Assembly (NCBI RefSeq): GCF_012163155.1
Contig: NZ_JAAVUN010000002.1
Location: 62,001 to 126,000 of the forward strand
Direction of reading: 5' to 3'
DNA from: Kocuria subflava
GTDB lineage: Bacteria; Actinomycetota; Actinomycetes; Actinomycetales; Micrococcaceae
DNA length: 64,000 bases
Made by a program: the position numbers and the translations under genes. Shown piece after piece: positions 8,782 through 21,257 of the stretch. The notes under the pieces are model-generated. The model made no database searches. It was not told the DNA's origin and worked only from the letters and a program-made list of their open reading frames with translations. Every line of letters starts with the position of its first letter. Position 1 is the stretch's first letter.

Positions 8782-10554
8782 TCAGCGCTTGTGCGGTGTG
8801 TTGCTCACCGAGTTCTTGGCGTTGAGGATGCTGTTGCCGTAGAACCCGTTGAAGGAGGCATCTCCCTCACAGGGGGCGGTGTAGCTGTCAGCCAGACCCG
8901 GGTAGGACATCACGGGCGCCTCGCAGGCCTTCTCCACAGCACCCTCGGTGATGAATCGTTCCACCCGGTGTGGCTGCATCTTCTTGCCACCCAACTGGTT
9001 GTCGGGTTGGCCGTGACGGGCAATGGTCAGGGCGGCCACACCCGTCACATGGGGTGCGGCCATGGAGGTGCCCTGCAGGTACTCGTAGTACGCGCAGTTG
9101 TTCTCCCCGGAGCATTCGCTGATCACAAAGGGGCTCAGGGACTCCCCGTTGGGCGCAAGGTCGGTCTCCGCACGGACCACCACTTCCGGTACTGCTGCCA
9201 GGATCATGTTTTCCGGGCGCCGGTTCTTGTCTGTGTCAGAGAAGTCCCGGTAGGCACCGCCCGGTGCCGCCACGGCCACCTGCTCCGTGCCGTAGTTGGA
9301 GTAGTAGGCCTTCAGGGAGCTGGGCCCCACGGAGGACACACTCATCACGCCGTTGCCTTCCGTGGGCATGACCACGCAGGAGGTGTCGATGGCGCGTTCA
9401 CGCTCATTGCCCTCGCGGAAGTTGGGGCTGGAGCTGTCGGAGATGGGGTTGCCCAGGTCCTGGTGGCTGTTGCCCATGGCGGCAATCAAGGTGACCCCGT
9501 TGTTGCGGGCGTAGTCCAGTGCCCGATTGGTGGCCTCGATGGTCAACCGCTGGGCGGCCTGTTCCTCGGGGGAGTCAGCGGGGTTGGCGGCGCAGTTGAA
9601 GGCCCAGGGGTCAATGTAGAAGCTCATGTTGACCACATCGATCCCAGCCGACGGTGCGTAGGTCAGGGCGTCCAGGGTGGGTTGCAGGTAGAAGTACCCG
9701 CTGTCCTGCCCGTTGCGCAGGTTCACCACTTCGGCCTCTGGTGCCACACCGGTCACGCCGATCCCGTTGCGGGGTGAGGCGATGGTGCTGGCCACATGCG
9801 TGCCGTGTCCGTTTTCGTCCACGTCCGCGGCATCCGTGCAACTGCCGTCCGGGTCTTCGGCGCAGGCGCCGTCGATCTCTGGGATGTCCGTGGTGAAGTT
9901 CCTGGAGAGGGCCAGGTTGAAGTTGGCGGCGATGTCCGGGTGGTTGCCGTCAACGCCGGTGTCCATGATGCCCACCCGGGCGCCTTTGCCCATGGTGGTC
10001 TGGTGGGCGGCATCGGCCTCGATCATGTCCAGGTTCCACTGCCGGTCCCGCAGCGGGGCCGTGACCAGCGGAGTGTTTCCCTGGTGGTTCTTGCCCTTGC
10101 CGCGGCTCTGCCCGGGAGGGGCCTTGGTGATGTTCTGCTCGGTGGAGCGGGCGGCGGGGCGTTCTGCGCGGGCACGTTCGACGTCGTCAGCCTTGCGTTT
10201 CTTCTCCCCGATGTCGCCACGCGGGGAGTAGCCGATCACGGAATCGTCCATGGTTCCGGTGATCAGGGGATTCTGGTCCAGCTTCTGAGCCAAATCGGCT
10301 GGACCGTTGACCGTGTAGAGGCCGATGGCTTCATTGGTCTGAGCAACTTCACCGCCGGCTGCTTCGACGGCAGCGGTCACCTGGTCCGCGGCAGTTCCGG
10401 GTTCCGCCAGCACGAGTTGCCGGGTGGTGTCCTGGTTGTCAGCGGGAGCGGCGGTGTTCGACGGCGTGGCCCATGCGGGCTGGGCCGTCAGGAGTGAACC
10501 GATCATGGCAGCGGCGGCCAAGCCGGCGCCGATGCTCTTGGTGGTGCGCGGCAT
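8782..10554 (-). CDS. Secreted subtilisin-like serine protease (S8 family)
   Basis: A 590-residue subtilase. Residues 1-29 form a signal peptide (hydrophobic core, cleavage near AWA), so the enzyme is exported. Residues about 45-110 look like an I9-type inhibitory propeptide. The catalytic triad is visible as Asp198 (GIMDTGVDG), His250 (GHGTHVAS) and Ser497 (GTSMAAPHV), with the oxyanion Asn362 in AAMGNS. A charged linker (115-160) separates propeptide and catalytic domain. No sorting signal or C-terminal anchor is seen, so it is probably released. AAAGGAG precedes the ATG. A CRP/GlxR-like palindrome lies about 60 bp upstream. The substrate is unknown. Confidence 0.93.
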   Translation of the reverse strand: MPRTTKSIGAGLAAAAMIGSLLTAQPAWATPSNTAAPADNQDTTRQLVLAEPGTAADQVTAAVEAAGGEVAQTNEAIGLYTVNGPADLAQKLDQNPLITGTMDDSVIGYSPRGDIGEKKRKADDVERARAERPAARSTEQNITKAPPGQSRGKGKNHQGNTPLVTAPLRDRQWNLDMIEADAAHQTTMGKGARVGIMDTGVDGNHPDIAANFNLALSRNFTTDIPEIDGACAEDPDGSCTDAADVDENGHGTHVASTIASPRNGIGVTGVAPEAEVVNLRNGQDSGYFYLQPTLDALTYAPSAGIDVVNMSFYIDPWAFNCAANPADSPEEQAAQRLTIEATNRALDYARNNGVTLIAAMGNSHQDLGNPISDSSSPNFREGNERERAIDTSCVVMPTEGNGVMSVSSVGPSSLKAYYSNYGTEQVAVAAPGGAYRDFSDTDKNRRPENMILAAVPEVVVRAETDLAPNGESLSPFVISECSGENNCAYYEYLQGTSMAAPHVTGVAALTIARHGQPDNQLGGKKMQPHRVERFITEGAVEKACEAPVMSYPGLADSYTAPCEGDASFNGFYGNSILNAKNSVSNTPHKR

Positions 10555-10612
10555 ACTGCTCCTTTCAGAGGGAAATCTGCGTCGTCGCAGGTGCGAGACG
10601 AATTGCCGCAGA

Positions 10613-10628
10613 TGTGACAGAAGTTACA
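10613..10628. promoter_or_regulatory. CRP/GlxR-like binding site upstream of the protease
   Basis: TGTGACAGAAGTTACA matches the TGTGA-N6-TCACA consensus of CRP/GlxR-type regulators at 9 of 10 defined positions. It is centred about 66 bp before the protease start. This would tie expression of a secreted protease to carbon status via cAMP. Binding is inferred. Confidence 0.5.
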
Positions 10629-10633
10629 TCCAT

Positions 10634-10651
10634 ACTTACTGTTTGGTAAGT
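10634..10651. promoter_or_regulatory. Palindrome ACTTAC-N6-GTAAGT, possible operator
   Basis: Perfect 6-bp arms with a 6-bp spacer about 80 bp upstream of the protease start, next to the CRP-like site. It could be a second operator; no regulator can be named. Confidence 0.3.
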
Positions 10652-10722
10652 CCTGAATTTCTTGGACAGGTGGTTTCGGTGGCCCTGCCGGGGCCGCGCC
10701 GTGGTCGGTGTGCACCGGGATC

Positions 10723-10738
10723 GTGACCAATTGGTTAC
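10723..10738. promoter_or_regulatory. Palindrome GTGACCAATTGGTTAC
   Basis: A 16-bp near-perfect palindrome (one unpaired position per arm) that overlaps the start of TACAGT (10736-10741), a possible -10 box for the DUF948-alaS genes. It may be an operator. No known regulator consensus was recognised. Confidence 0.3.
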
Positions 10739-10880
10739 AGTAGAGCCACACCAAAGCGCCCGTTAGACCACCGGTTCACGCCAGCACTTGCTGACCGAGG
10801 ACGGGTTTGGGCCCCATTGCAGAGCACGTCCCACCCGGGTGTGTTCTGCCTGAGTCAGGTAACAGGAGCCCGCAGAGCCC

Positions 10881-11696
10881 ATGACCGGAGGAGATATTGC
10901 CGGCCTGATCGCCGCAGGCGTGTTTGCCGTGCTGGTGGCGCTGTTGGCCGTGCCCATCATCAAGTTGGGCCGTGTCTTCGATGAACTGCGCGTGTGGATC
11001 CGTGATCTCAACGCAGAAACCGAGCCCCTGATTGATGAGGTGGTCCGCACGGTGGCCACCACCAACTCCCAGCTGGAGAAGGTGGACGGCATCACGGACA
11101 ACGTCTCCGATGCCTCGGCCAACGTCTCCGCCATGACTTCCCTGGTGGCCTCCACGGTGGGGCAGCCCATCATTAAGATGGCTGCGTTCTCCTCCGGTGT
11201 GCGCCGCGCTTTCAGCCCTGAGGCAGCCCGGGCACGCCGGGCCCAGGAACGTCGGATGCGCGATGCTGAGTCCAGCTCGGCCCGTTCCGGTGAATCAACG
11301 CCGCCGCCTGCTGCGGATGGGCCCCGAACACCTGCTGCTGCCCCTGCCGGATTTCACGACGACGACGCTGCGGCTGGGTCGTCGCCAACGAACCAACGTC
11401 CCTGGTGGGAGGGCACGGAGTTCGACACCGGTGCAGAGCCGATGACCGACGCCGATGCGACTCGAATCAACGCTGATGCGGATGAGGAACCCGTGACCGG
11501 TGATTCCCCCGTGGTGATCGAGATGGTGGGCGAGCCGGATTCAGCTCACGGGGATTGCACCCCGGCGGCTCGGCACGTTGCCAGGTCCACGCGTCACACT
11601 GTGTCGGACCGGCCTGCGAACCATGTATCACAGAGGCCTGTACCGGATGCGGACACCCGCGCCGCCGGTGAGCCCGGCCAGGAGGGAGAACGGTGA
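10881..11696 (+). CDS. DUF948 membrane-anchored protein
   Basis: A 271-residue protein with one N-terminal membrane helix (about residues 6-27), then a charged helical region resembling DUF948 (about 30-110) and a long disordered tail rich in Ala, Pro, Asp and Glu. DUF948 proteins are small membrane proteins of unknown function. An AGGAG lies 15 bases before the ATG, rather far, so the start is moderately sure. The next gene starts inside its stop codon (GTGA overlap), and alaS follows; this arrangement upstream of alaS recurs in related actinobacteria as far as I recall. No function is assigned. Confidence 0.75.
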   Translation: MTGGDIAGLIAAGVFAVLVALLAVPIIKLGRVFDELRVWIRDLNAETEPLIDEVVRTVATTNSQLEKVDGITDNVSDASANVSAMTSLVASTVGQPIIKMAAFSSGVRRAFSPEAARARRAQERRMRDAESSSARSGESTPPPAADGPRTPAAAPAGFHDDDAAAGSSPTNQRPWWEGTEFDTGAEPMTDADATRINADADEEPVTGDSPVVIEMVGEPDSAHGDCTPAARHVARSTRHTVSDRPANHVSQRPVPDADTRAAGEPGQEGER

Positions 11697-12049
11697 GCGC
11701 GATTGCACGCCTTGCACTGGTGGCAGCAGGGGCTGCAGCGGGTGCCGTGGCCACGCGGTGGGCAACCTCGGATTCCGGGCGCCGGACACTCTCGGAGCTC
11801 AGTTCCACCTCCTTGCCACATCGTGCGGCGTTGACGGGCTCCGGAAACGTGGCCGGGCACGGCGCGTCCCTTGAACCGCGTCCAGCCCGCGAGAACAAGG
11901 TGGCCAGCAAACTTCTGCGCGTGGCGCAGGACGTCCGTGCCGCCATGGACCAGCGGGAAGGTGAACTGCGTGCCCAGTTGGGGCTCCCCGCACCAGATCA
12001 GATCAAGGCACGTAGGGCCAACGGCACCAGCGCCGGCCCCCACCACTGA
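11693..12049 (+). CDS. Small hypothetical protein with N-terminal hydrophobic helix
   Basis: A 118-residue protein. Residues 3-20 (IARLALVAAGAAAGAV) could be a membrane anchor or signal; the rest is hydrophilic with a helical C-terminal stretch and a QLGLPAPDQI segment. The GTG start overlaps the DUF948 stop by 4 bp and is preceded by GGAGGGA, so the two are translationally coupled and probably work together. Similar small proteins between DUF948 genes and alaS are common in actinobacteria. Function unknown. Confidence 0.75.
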   Translation: MSAIARLALVAAGAAAGAVATRWATSDSGRRTLSELSSTSLPHRAALTGSGNVAGHGASLEPRPARENKVASKLLRVAQDVRAAMDQREGELRAQLGLPAPDQIKARRANGTSAGPHH

Positions 12050-12132
12050 GAACGTGTCCCGGCAGTGCAACACTGGCCGAAGCTTCAGAACATTTGCCAC
12101 CGGCAACAGAGACAAAGGACCGCGAGCACCAC

Positions 12133-14842
<2,710 letters not shown>

Positions 14843-14850
<8 letters not shown>

Positions 14851-15427
14851 GGTCCAGGCCTCACCGCAGCCGCTGAACCTGAATCTGCGGGGGCGGCGGC
14901 TCGGTGTGGACGTGGGCCAGGTCCGGGTGGGTGTTGCTCTCACCGATCCTGACGCGATCATGGCCACGCCGCTGACCACGCTGGAACGCGACCTCAAGAA
15001 GAACTTTGACGTCAAGATCGCGGCCAAACTGGTGGCCGAACACGACGTCGTGGAGGTGGTGGTTGGCCTTCCACTGGCCATGTCAGGGGAACACACCGAC
15101 TCCACGCGGGCCGCTGTGAACTGGGCCCAGCGCCTCAGCGATCGGCTGGAGCGCAATGGGCACACGGCGACGGTGCACATGGTGGACGAACGCTGGACCA
15201 GCGTGCAGTCCCACCGGCTCCTGCTGGAGGCTGGGATCTCCCGGCGGGAGCACAAGACCAAGGTGGACCAGCAAGCGGCCGTGACCATCTTGGAGGCCGC
15301 CCTGGCCACAGCACGCCGCGCCGTGGAAGACCGTGATCCGTCCGTTACCGGAAGATCCGATCAAAATATTGACATGACCATGGACGAATCTGCCTCGTCC
15401 GCCAATCCGGAGGGAGACCTCACGTGA
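14843..15427 (+). CDS. ruvX: Holliday junction resolvase-like RuvX/YqgF protein
   Basis: A 194-residue RNase H-like protein of the YqgF/RuvX family, linked to processing of 16S rRNA precursor ends and/or Holliday junctions. The first acidic motif LGVDVGQVRVGVA is at about residues 20-32, with VVVGLP in the middle and VDERWTS and the D of KVDQQAA later. ATG 14843 overlaps the alaS end by 8 bp. A tail of about 40 Ser/Asp-rich residues extends past the usual family end. It sits in the conserved alaS-ruvX-mltG-aroE order. Confidence 0.92.
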
Positions 15428-16590
15428 GTGAACAGCAGCGGGGCCCTGAGAACCAGGGCCACACGCCATCCCCCGGCGCCGGCAAAGGACTGTCCGGAGC
15501 CTTCCAGGTGGAAGAGCGCTCCGAAGCCCAACTGCAGCGACTCAAGAAGCGTCACAATCTGTCCCTGCTGGGGGCCATTGCCCTGTTCACGGCGGCGGCC
15601 GTGTTCACGGTCTCCGTTCTGGGCAACAACTTTGGGTGGTTCGAACGCCAGGACTACCGCGGGGACGGCAATGAGACCGTGAACTTCACCATTTCCGAGG
15701 GTGACACGGTGGAGCAGGTGGGGATCGACCTGGCCAACGAGGACATCGTGGCCAACGCCGGCAGGTTCATCGAGACCTTCAACGATGAATACCAGGGCGA
15801 GTTCATCCAGCCCGGTGACTACGAGATGCGCCGTCAGATGAGCTCGGAAGCCGCAGTGCGCGTGCTCATGGATGAAGGCGATCCGGCTCACTACGCGGCG
15901 GTGGCCAACACCTTGCGCATGGACGACACCTTCCAGATCCTCTCGGACTCCACCGGTATCTCCGTGGACGAGTTCGAGAGCGCGGCGGAGGACACGTCCA
16001 AGTTCGGCATTCCGGATGAGTTCCCCAACATCGAGGGTTACTTGCACCCCGGTGAGTACCGCTTCCCGTTGGATGCCACGGCTGACCAGATCCTCCAGGA
16101 GATGGTGGACCGGACCAAGGCCACCCTGGAACGCAACAATGTCCCGGAGGACCAGGCCTTCCGTGTGTTGACGGTGGCCTCCCTGGTGGAGTTCGAGGGC
16201 GTTCCTGCGGACTACGCCGATGTTGCAGGGGCGATCTACAACCGCATTGACCGTCCGGATGATGAAACCAACGGATTCATCCAGTCCGATGCCTCCGTGA
16301 CCTACGGATTGGGCCGCCGCTCCTACGACTTCTCCGATGAGGAACGCAGGGACGCCTCCAACGAGTACAACACGTTCGCCAACCCCGGCCTGCCGGTGGG
16401 GCCGATCGGTTCCCCGGGCGATGAGTCGATCGATGCTGCGGCCAACCCCGCGGACAACGACTACTACTACTGGGTGACCACCAACCTGGACACCGGTGAA
16501 ACCAAGTTCGCGGAGAACTTTGCCCAGCACGAGGAAAACGTGGCCGAGTACCAGAGCTGGTGCTCGGACAACCCCGGACGTTGTGACTGA
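15424..16590 (+). CDS. mltG: Endolytic murein transglycosylase MltG
   Basis: A 388-residue membrane-anchored lytic transglycosylase that cleaves nascent glycan strands and sets peptidoglycan chain length. An N-terminal cytoplasmic segment (1-40) is followed by one membrane helix (about 42-62), a LysM-like part (ISEGDTVEQVGIDLA) and the YceG catalytic domain with VASLVEFEG, where the Glu of SLVE is the likely catalytic acid, and the SPGDESIDAAANP block near the end. The GTG start overlaps ruvX by 4 bp. Confidence 0.93.
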   Translation: MSEQQRGPENQGHTPSPGAGKGLSGAFQVEERSEAQLQRLKKRHNLSLLGAIALFTAAAVFTVSVLGNNFGWFERQDYRGDGNETVNFTISEGDTVEQVGIDLANEDIVANAGRFIETFNDEYQGEFIQPGDYEMRRQMSSEAAVRVLMDEGDPAHYAAVANTLRMDDTFQILSDSTGISVDEFESAAEDTSKFGIPDEFPNIEGYLHPGEYRFPLDATADQILQEMVDRTKATLERNNVPEDQAFRVLTVASLVEFEGVPADYADVAGAIYNRIDRPDDETNGFIQSDASVTYGLGRRSYDFSDEERRDASNEYNTFANPGLPVGPIGSPGDESIDAAANPADNDYYYWVTTNLDTGETKFAENFAQHEENVAEYQSWCSDNPGRCD

Positions 16591-17497
16591 CGGGGTGACT
16601 GGTTCAACCACAGAAACGGTGCGGCGTGCCCATGCGGGAGTGGTCGGCCATCCGATCGGCCACTCTCGTTCCCCGGACCTGCATGCGGCAGCCTACGCCG
16701 TACTGGGGGCGTCTCTGACCTACACCGCCACCGACGTGGATGAAACTGAGTTGTTCGCCCACGTTGCTGATCTGCGGTCAGATCCGCTGTGGCGGGGACT
16801 GTCCGTGACCATGCCGCTGAAGTCGGAGGCCGCTGAACTTGCCGATGACCTCACGGACCTGGCGCAGGCCGTTGGAGTGGTCAACACCTTGGTGCATTCC
16901 GGTGACGGTCACCTGTTGGGCCACAACACGGACGTGGCCGGCATCATGGGTGCCGTGAGGGCCGCAGGCACCGTACCGCCCAGCCCACGCGCCGCCATCC
17001 TGGGTGGTGGAGGCACAGCCACCGCCGCGGTTGCCGCTGTCCAAGGGCTGGGAGCGCAGTCCGTGGACGTGTGGGTGCGCTCGGAGGCGCGGGCACACCG
17101 CACGACGACGGCGGCCGGTCACCTGGGCCTGCCGATCCACCTGAAGCCTTGGGACCAGGCCGCTGAGCACCTGGCAGGCTACGACGTCGTGGTGGCCACG
17201 TTGCCACCCCACGGATGTGACGAACTGGCAGCGGGCCTGGCCTCCATGCGGGGACGCACCACCACTGGTGTTCTGCTGGATGCCGCCTACGACCCGTGGC
17301 CCTCTGCGATCGCCCGCGCCTGGAAGCGCATGGACGGCAGCATTGCCCCAGGTCTGGACATGCTCATCCACCAAGCGGTGGACCAGATCAAGCTGTTCAC
17401 ACGACGTCCGTTGGACGAGGACCTGCCGGACCAGGACGCTGTGATTGCCGCCATGTGTGCCGCGGTGGGGCGGGCGCAGCCTGGCACGGACCGGTAA
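16583..17497 (+). CDS. aroE: Shikimate 5-dehydrogenase
   Basis: NADP-dependent reduction of 3-dehydroshikimate to shikimate, fourth step to chorismate. 304 residues. Substrate-binding [13 protein letters not shown] lies near residue 25, the catalytic Lys in MPLKSEA, the conserved HNTDVAG, and the nucleotide-binding [10 protein letters not shown]. The GTG at 16583 overlaps the mltG stop by 8 bp; another GTG at 16595 is possible. It leads the aroE-aroC-aroK-aroB group. AroD, the step before, is not in the window. Confidence 0.92.
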   Translation: MTDGVTGSTTETVRRAHAGVVGHPIGHSRSPDLHAAAYAVLGASLTYTATDVDETELFAHVADLRSDPLWRGLSVTMPLKSEAAELADDLTDLAQAVGVVNTLVHSGDGHLLGHNTDVAGIMGAVRAAGTVPPSPRAAILGGGGTATAAVAAVQGLGAQSVDVWVRSEARAHRTTTAAGHLGLPIHLKPWDQAAEHLAGYDVVVATLPPHGCDELAAGLASMRGRTTTGVLLDAAYDPWPSAIARAWKRMDGSIAPGLDMLIHQAVDQIKLFTRRPLDEDLPDQDAVIAAMCAAVGRAQPGTDR

Positions 17498-17573
17498 GAT
17501 CGCCCAAGATCTTGCAGATCGCCTGACTTCCACCCTTGTCGCCAAACTTCCACTTAATGAGGAGAATCGCACC

Positions 17574-18821
17574 ATGCTCCGTTGGCTCACAGCCGGAGAA
17601 TCCCACGGAGAAGCCCTGGTGGGCATCATTGAGGGAGTGCCTGCAGGTGTTGGCCTGACCTCCTCGGAGATTCAGGACGCGTTGGCGCGGCGTCGTCTGG
17701 GCTACGGACGTGGGGCCCGCATGAAGTTCGAGCAGGACAAAGTGCGCATCCTGGGCGGTGTACGTCACGGCATCACCCAGGGTGGGCCCGTGGCCATTGA
17801 GATCGCCAACACGGAATGGCCCAAGTGGGAGCGTGTGATGAACGCCGATCCCGTGGACCTGACCGAATTGGAGGGCAAAGCGCGTAATGCCGCGCTGACC
17901 CGCCCCCGTCCCGGCCACGCTGATTTCACGGGCATGCAGAAGTACGCCCACGCTGAAGCACGCCCCATCCTGGAACGGGCCTCTGCCCGTGAAACCGCCA
18001 CCCGTGTGGCCCTGGGTGTTGTGGCGGCCAAGATGCTGGAGGCCTTGGGCGTGGGCCTGGTCTCCCACACCACTGCCGTGGGGGGAGTTGAAGCACCCGT
18101 GGACGCCCACCGTCCCACCCCGGCAGACGTGGAGCAGCTGGACCACGATCCGCTGAGGTGCTTTGACGCCGCCACGTCCCAGGCCATGGTGGAGGCCGTG
18201 GACGTGGCTCACAAGGACGGCGAGACGCTGGGCGGCGTGGTGGAGGTGTTGGCCTACAACTTGCCTCCAGGCCTGGGCTCCTACGTGCACTGGGACCGGC
18301 GTCTGGATGCCCGGTTGGCCGGGGCGCTCATGGGCATCCAAGCCATCAAGGGTGTGGAGGTCGGTGACGGTTTCCTCACAGCCGCCCGCCCCGGAACTGC
18401 TGCCCATGACGAAATCGTGATCGGCGACGACGGTCAGGTCCACCGCGTCTCCAACCGCGCCGGCGGAATCGAGGGTGGCATGTCCATCGGGGACGTGCTG
18501 CGGGTGAGGGCCGCCATGAAACCCATTGCCACGGTGCCCAAGGCCTTGCGGACCGTGGACATTTCCACTCGTGAGGCCGCCCGGGCCCACCACCAGCGCT
18601 CCGATGTCTGCGCGGTGCCTGCAGCCGGTGTGGTGGCAGAAGCCATGACGGCGCTGGTGCTGGCCGATGCCGTGATGGAGAAGTTCGGTGGGGACAACAT
18701 TGCAGAGACCATGCGCAACAAGGACGCCTACCTGGCCGCCATCCCGCAAGAACTGCGTTCCTCCGGTGAACTCAGCAGCTTTGACGGCCTGGAGGAGCCT
18801 GCCGAGGAACGCAACGCATGA
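17574..18821 (+). CDS. aroC: Chorismate synthase
   Basis: Converts 5-enolpyruvylshikimate-3-phosphate to chorismate using reduced FMN. 415 residues starting [12 protein letters not shown], the family signature, with the later blocks [24 protein letters not shown] and [18 protein letters not shown] lies 9 bases before ATG 17574. The aroK start overlaps its stop (ATGA). Confidence 0.97.
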   Translation: MLRWLTAGESHGEALVGIIEGVPAGVGLTSSEIQDALARRRLGYGRGARMKFEQDKVRILGGVRHGITQGGPVAIEIANTEWPKWERVMNADPVDLTELEGKARNAALTRPRPGHADFTGMQKYAHAEARPILERASARETATRVALGVVAAKMLEALGVGLVSHTTAVGGVEAPVDAHRPTPADVEQLDHDPLRCFDAATSQAMVEAVDVAHKDGETLGGVVEVLAYNLPPGLGSYVHWDRRLDARLAGALMGIQAIKGVEVGDGFLTAARPGTAAHDEIVIGDDGQVHRVSNRAGGIEGGMSIGDVLRVRAAMKPIATVPKALRTVDISTREAARAHHQRSDVCAVPAAGVVAEAMTALVLADAVMEKFGGDNIAETMRNKDAYLAAIPQELRSSGELSSFDGLEEPAEERNA

Positions 18822-19501
18822 ATGCCCAGTTCTCTCCCAAGGATTTTGCCGAGACACTGGCGCACTCTGCGCTGAGCAATCCCGGTGGCAGAGTGGCCGG
18901 GGTTGACGGTGACCTGGGCCCGGTGGGCACGGAGGGGACTGTGGCCTTGACGCGTCCCGTGGTGTTGATCGGACCCATGGCAGCAGGGAAGTCCTTCCTG
19001 GCTCTGCACATGTCCAAATTCTTCGGTTACGACTTTGTTGATGCCGACCAAGTGATTGTGCAGCGCCACGGAGTCATCGCGGATCTGTTCGCCCAGCACG
19101 GGGAGAAGTACTTCCGGGACCTGGAAGCTGACGTGATCCAGGAAGTGCTGGCCGATCCCGCACATGCCAACGCGATCTTTTCCGTGGGTGGGGGAGCGCC
19201 CATGACGGACCGGGTGGCACAGATGCTGGAGCACGAGCTGGTGGCCTACCTCCAGGTGGATGCCGCCACCGTGTTCCCGCGGATCTCCGGCAACCGCAGC
19301 CGGCCCATGTTGCAGCCCGATCCTGAGCAGCGATGGACCGAGCTGTTGGAGCAGCGCCGATCCCGCTATGAGGCCTTGGCGCAGATCCTGGTGGATGGCA
19401 CCAGCCAGCGTCAGGTGGCGGACATGGCCCAGGACCTGCACAACGACATTCAAAACCTGCACCAGCAACTTCACGGTGCCCACCATCAGACGTCTTCTTG
19501 A
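18818..19501 (+). CDS. aroK: Shikimate kinase
   Basis: ATP-dependent phosphorylation of shikimate. 227 residues. The P-loop is GPMAAGKS at residues 52-59 (more often GxMGxGKS/T in this family). Shikimate contacts are visible as [15 protein letters not shown] and SVGGGAPM. About 45 residues precede the fold, longer than usual; the ATGA overlap with aroC fixes the start. The lid region RPMLQ is present. Neighbours aroC and aroB support the role. Confidence 0.92.
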   Translation: MNAQFSPKDFAETLAHSALSNPGGRVAGVDGDLGPVGTEGTVALTRPVVLIGPMAAGKSFLALHMSKFFGYDFVDADQVIVQRHGVIADLFAQHGEKYFRDLEADVIQEVLADPAHANAIFSVGGGAPMTDRVAQMLEHELVAYLQVDAATVFPRISGNRSRPMLQPDPEQRWTELLEQRRSRYEALAQILVDGTSQRQVADMAQDLHNDIQNLHQQLHGAHHQTSS

Positions 19502-19511
19502 GGTTTCATTC

Positions 19512-20597
19512 ATGACCACCACACGCATTCCAGTCACGGGCGCAACACCTGAGGCCAATTACCACGTTCTGGTGGGCAACGGCCTGCTGGGGCATCTGGG
19601 GGAGGTGCTGGGACAGCGGGTCAAAAAGGTCTTGGTGATTCACCCCCAGGCCTTGGAGGCCAACGGCCAGGTGGTGGTGGAACAGCTGCAGGCCGATGGT
19701 TACCAGGTCTACCAGGCCGTGATCCCGGATGCGGAGGAAGGCAAGCGCCTGGAAGTGGCAGGTTTCTGCTGGCAAGCGCTGGGCCAGGCGGACTTCACCC
19801 GCAGTGACGCCATCGTGTCCGTGGGTGGAGGTGCTGTGACGGACCTGGCCGGTTTTGTGGCGGCCACGTGGTTGCGCGGCATCCGGGTGGTGCATGTGCC
19901 CACCACGTTCTTGGGCATGGTGGATGCCGCCGTGGGTGGCAAGACCGGGATCAACACGGCTGAGGGCAAGAACCTGGTGGGTGCCTTCCATCCACCGGCT
20001 GCCGTGCTGTGCGATCTGGATGCTTTGAGCACCCTGCCCGTCAATGAGCTGCTCACCGGCATGGCCGAGACCGTCAAATGCGGATTCATTGCTGATCCCG
20101 TGATCCTTGACTTGATTGAGCAACACCCTCAGGAGGCCAAGGATCCCGGCTCCGCCGTGCTGCGGGAACTGGTGGAGCGCTCGGTGCGGGTCAAGGCTGA
20201 GGTGGTTTCGGCGGATCTCAAGGAGTCCGGGCGTAGGGAGTTCCTGAACTACGGTCACACCTTGGGCCACGCCATTGAGAACAATGAGCGCTACCAGTGG
20301 CGTCACGGTGCAGCCGTGGCCATCGGCATGATCTTTGCCGCTGAGTTGGGGCGCACTGCAGGCACCTTGTCCGAGGACGTCGTCGAACGGCACCACCGCA
20401 TCCTGAACCTTCTGGGACTCCCCACCGAATACCGCTACGACCAGTGGCCCAAGCTGCTGGAGGTCATGAAGCGGGACAAGAAGACCCGCGGTGGCCTGTT
20501 GCGTTTTGTGGTGCTGGATGACGTGGCCCGCCCCCGGATCATGGAGGTTCCGGATCCGTCCGTCCTGTTCGCCGTCTACCAAGAACTGGTGCACTGA
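19512..20597 (+). CDS. aroB: 3-Dehydroquinate synthase
   Basis: NAD- and metal-dependent cyclisation of DAHP to 3-dehydroquinate, second step of the shikimate pathway. 361 residues with [39 protein letters not shown], and the metal ligands in [17 protein letters not shown] and [16 protein letters not shown] sits 8 bases before the ATG at 19512, 10 bp after aroK. A weak hairpin (20617-20634) follows. Confidence 0.96.
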   Translation: MTTTRIPVTGATPEANYHVLVGNGLLGHLGEVLGQRVKKVLVIHPQALEANGQVVVEQLQADGYQVYQAVIPDAEEGKRLEVAGFCWQALGQADFTRSDAIVSVGGGAVTDLAGFVAATWLRGIRVVHVPTTFLGMVDAAVGGKTGINTAEGKNLVGAFHPPAAVLCDLDALSTLPVNELLTGMAETVKCGFIADPVILDLIEQHPQEAKDPGSAVLRELVERSVRVKAEVVSADLKESGRREFLNYGHTLGHAIENNERYQWRHGAAVAIGMIFAAELGRTAGTLSEDVVERHHRILNLLGLPTEYRYDQWPKLLEVMKRDKKTRGGLLRFVVLDDVARPRIMEVPDPSVLFAVYQELVH

Positions 20598-20648
20598 GCG
20601 GCACCCAAGATCACACGGCTGCTGACGGGCAGCCCATGCGTGCCTTGG

Positions 20649-20654
20649 TAGGAT
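20649..20654 (+). promoter_or_regulatory. Possible -10 box for efp-nusB
   Basis: TAGGAT lies 39 bp before the efp start in the 96-bp gap after aroB. No clear -35 box is seen. Confidence 0.3.
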
Positions 20655-20693
20655 GGCCCGCAGCCTAAATCCGCGCGAGACGAAGAGAGCAAC

Positions 20694-21257
20694 GTGGCAA
20701 CCACCAACGACATCAAGAACGGCACCGTCCTGAATCTGGACGGCAACCTGTGGAGCGTCATTGAGTTCCAGCACGTCAAGCCCGGCAAGGGTGGCGCCTT
20801 TGTGCGCACCAAGCTGCGCAACGTGACCTCCGGCAAGGTGGTTGACAAGACCTTCAACGCAGGTGCCAAGGTGGACACCGCTCGCGTGGACCGCTCCGAG
20901 TACCAGTACCTGTACAAGGACGGCGACGACTTTGTGTTCATGGACAACTCCACCTACGACCAGCTGACCATCCCGGCTGCCGTGGTGGGCGATGCCGAGA
21001 ACTTCATGTTGGAGAACACCAACGCTGTGATCGCCATGCACGATGGCTCCCCGCTCTACATCGAGCTGCCGCCGTCGGTGGTCCTGGAGATCACCTACAC
21101 GGAGCCGGGCCTGCAGGGCGACCGCTCCACCGGTGGCACCAAGCCCGCCACCTTGGAGACCGGATACCAGATCCAGGTTCCCCTGTTCATCGAGAACAAC
21201 ACCCGCGTCAAGGTGGACACCCGCTCCGGTGACTACCTGGGCCGCGTCACCGAATGA
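20694..21257 (+). CDS. efp: Translation elongation factor P
   Basis: Three-domain tRNA-like factor of 187 residues that rescues ribosomes stalled at polyproline stretches. The tip loop of domain I reads [11 protein letters not shown] with Lys32 at the tip. Actinobacterial EF-P is reported to act with an unmodified lysine in a PGKGP-like loop; here the second Pro is replaced by Gly. GTG start at 20694. nusB starts inside its stop (ATGA). No EF-P modification gene is nearby. Confidence 0.96.
   Translation: MATTNDIKNGTVLNLDGNLWSVIEFQHVKPGKGGAFVRTKLRNVTSGKVVDKTFNAGAKVDTARVDRSEYQYLYKDGDDFVFMDNSTYDQLTIPAAVVGDAENFMLENTNAVIAMHDGSPLYIELPPSVVLEITYTEPGLQGDRSTGGTKPATLETGYQIQVPLFIENNTRVKVDTRSGDYLGRVTE

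Larger units (their letters stand above)
10555..10880. other. Divergent intergenic region between the protease and DUF948 genes
   Basis: 326 bp without a supportable gene. It contains three palindromes (10611-10630 including the CRP-like site, 10634-10651, 10723-10738) and probably the promoters of both divergent transcripts. Confidence 0.5.
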
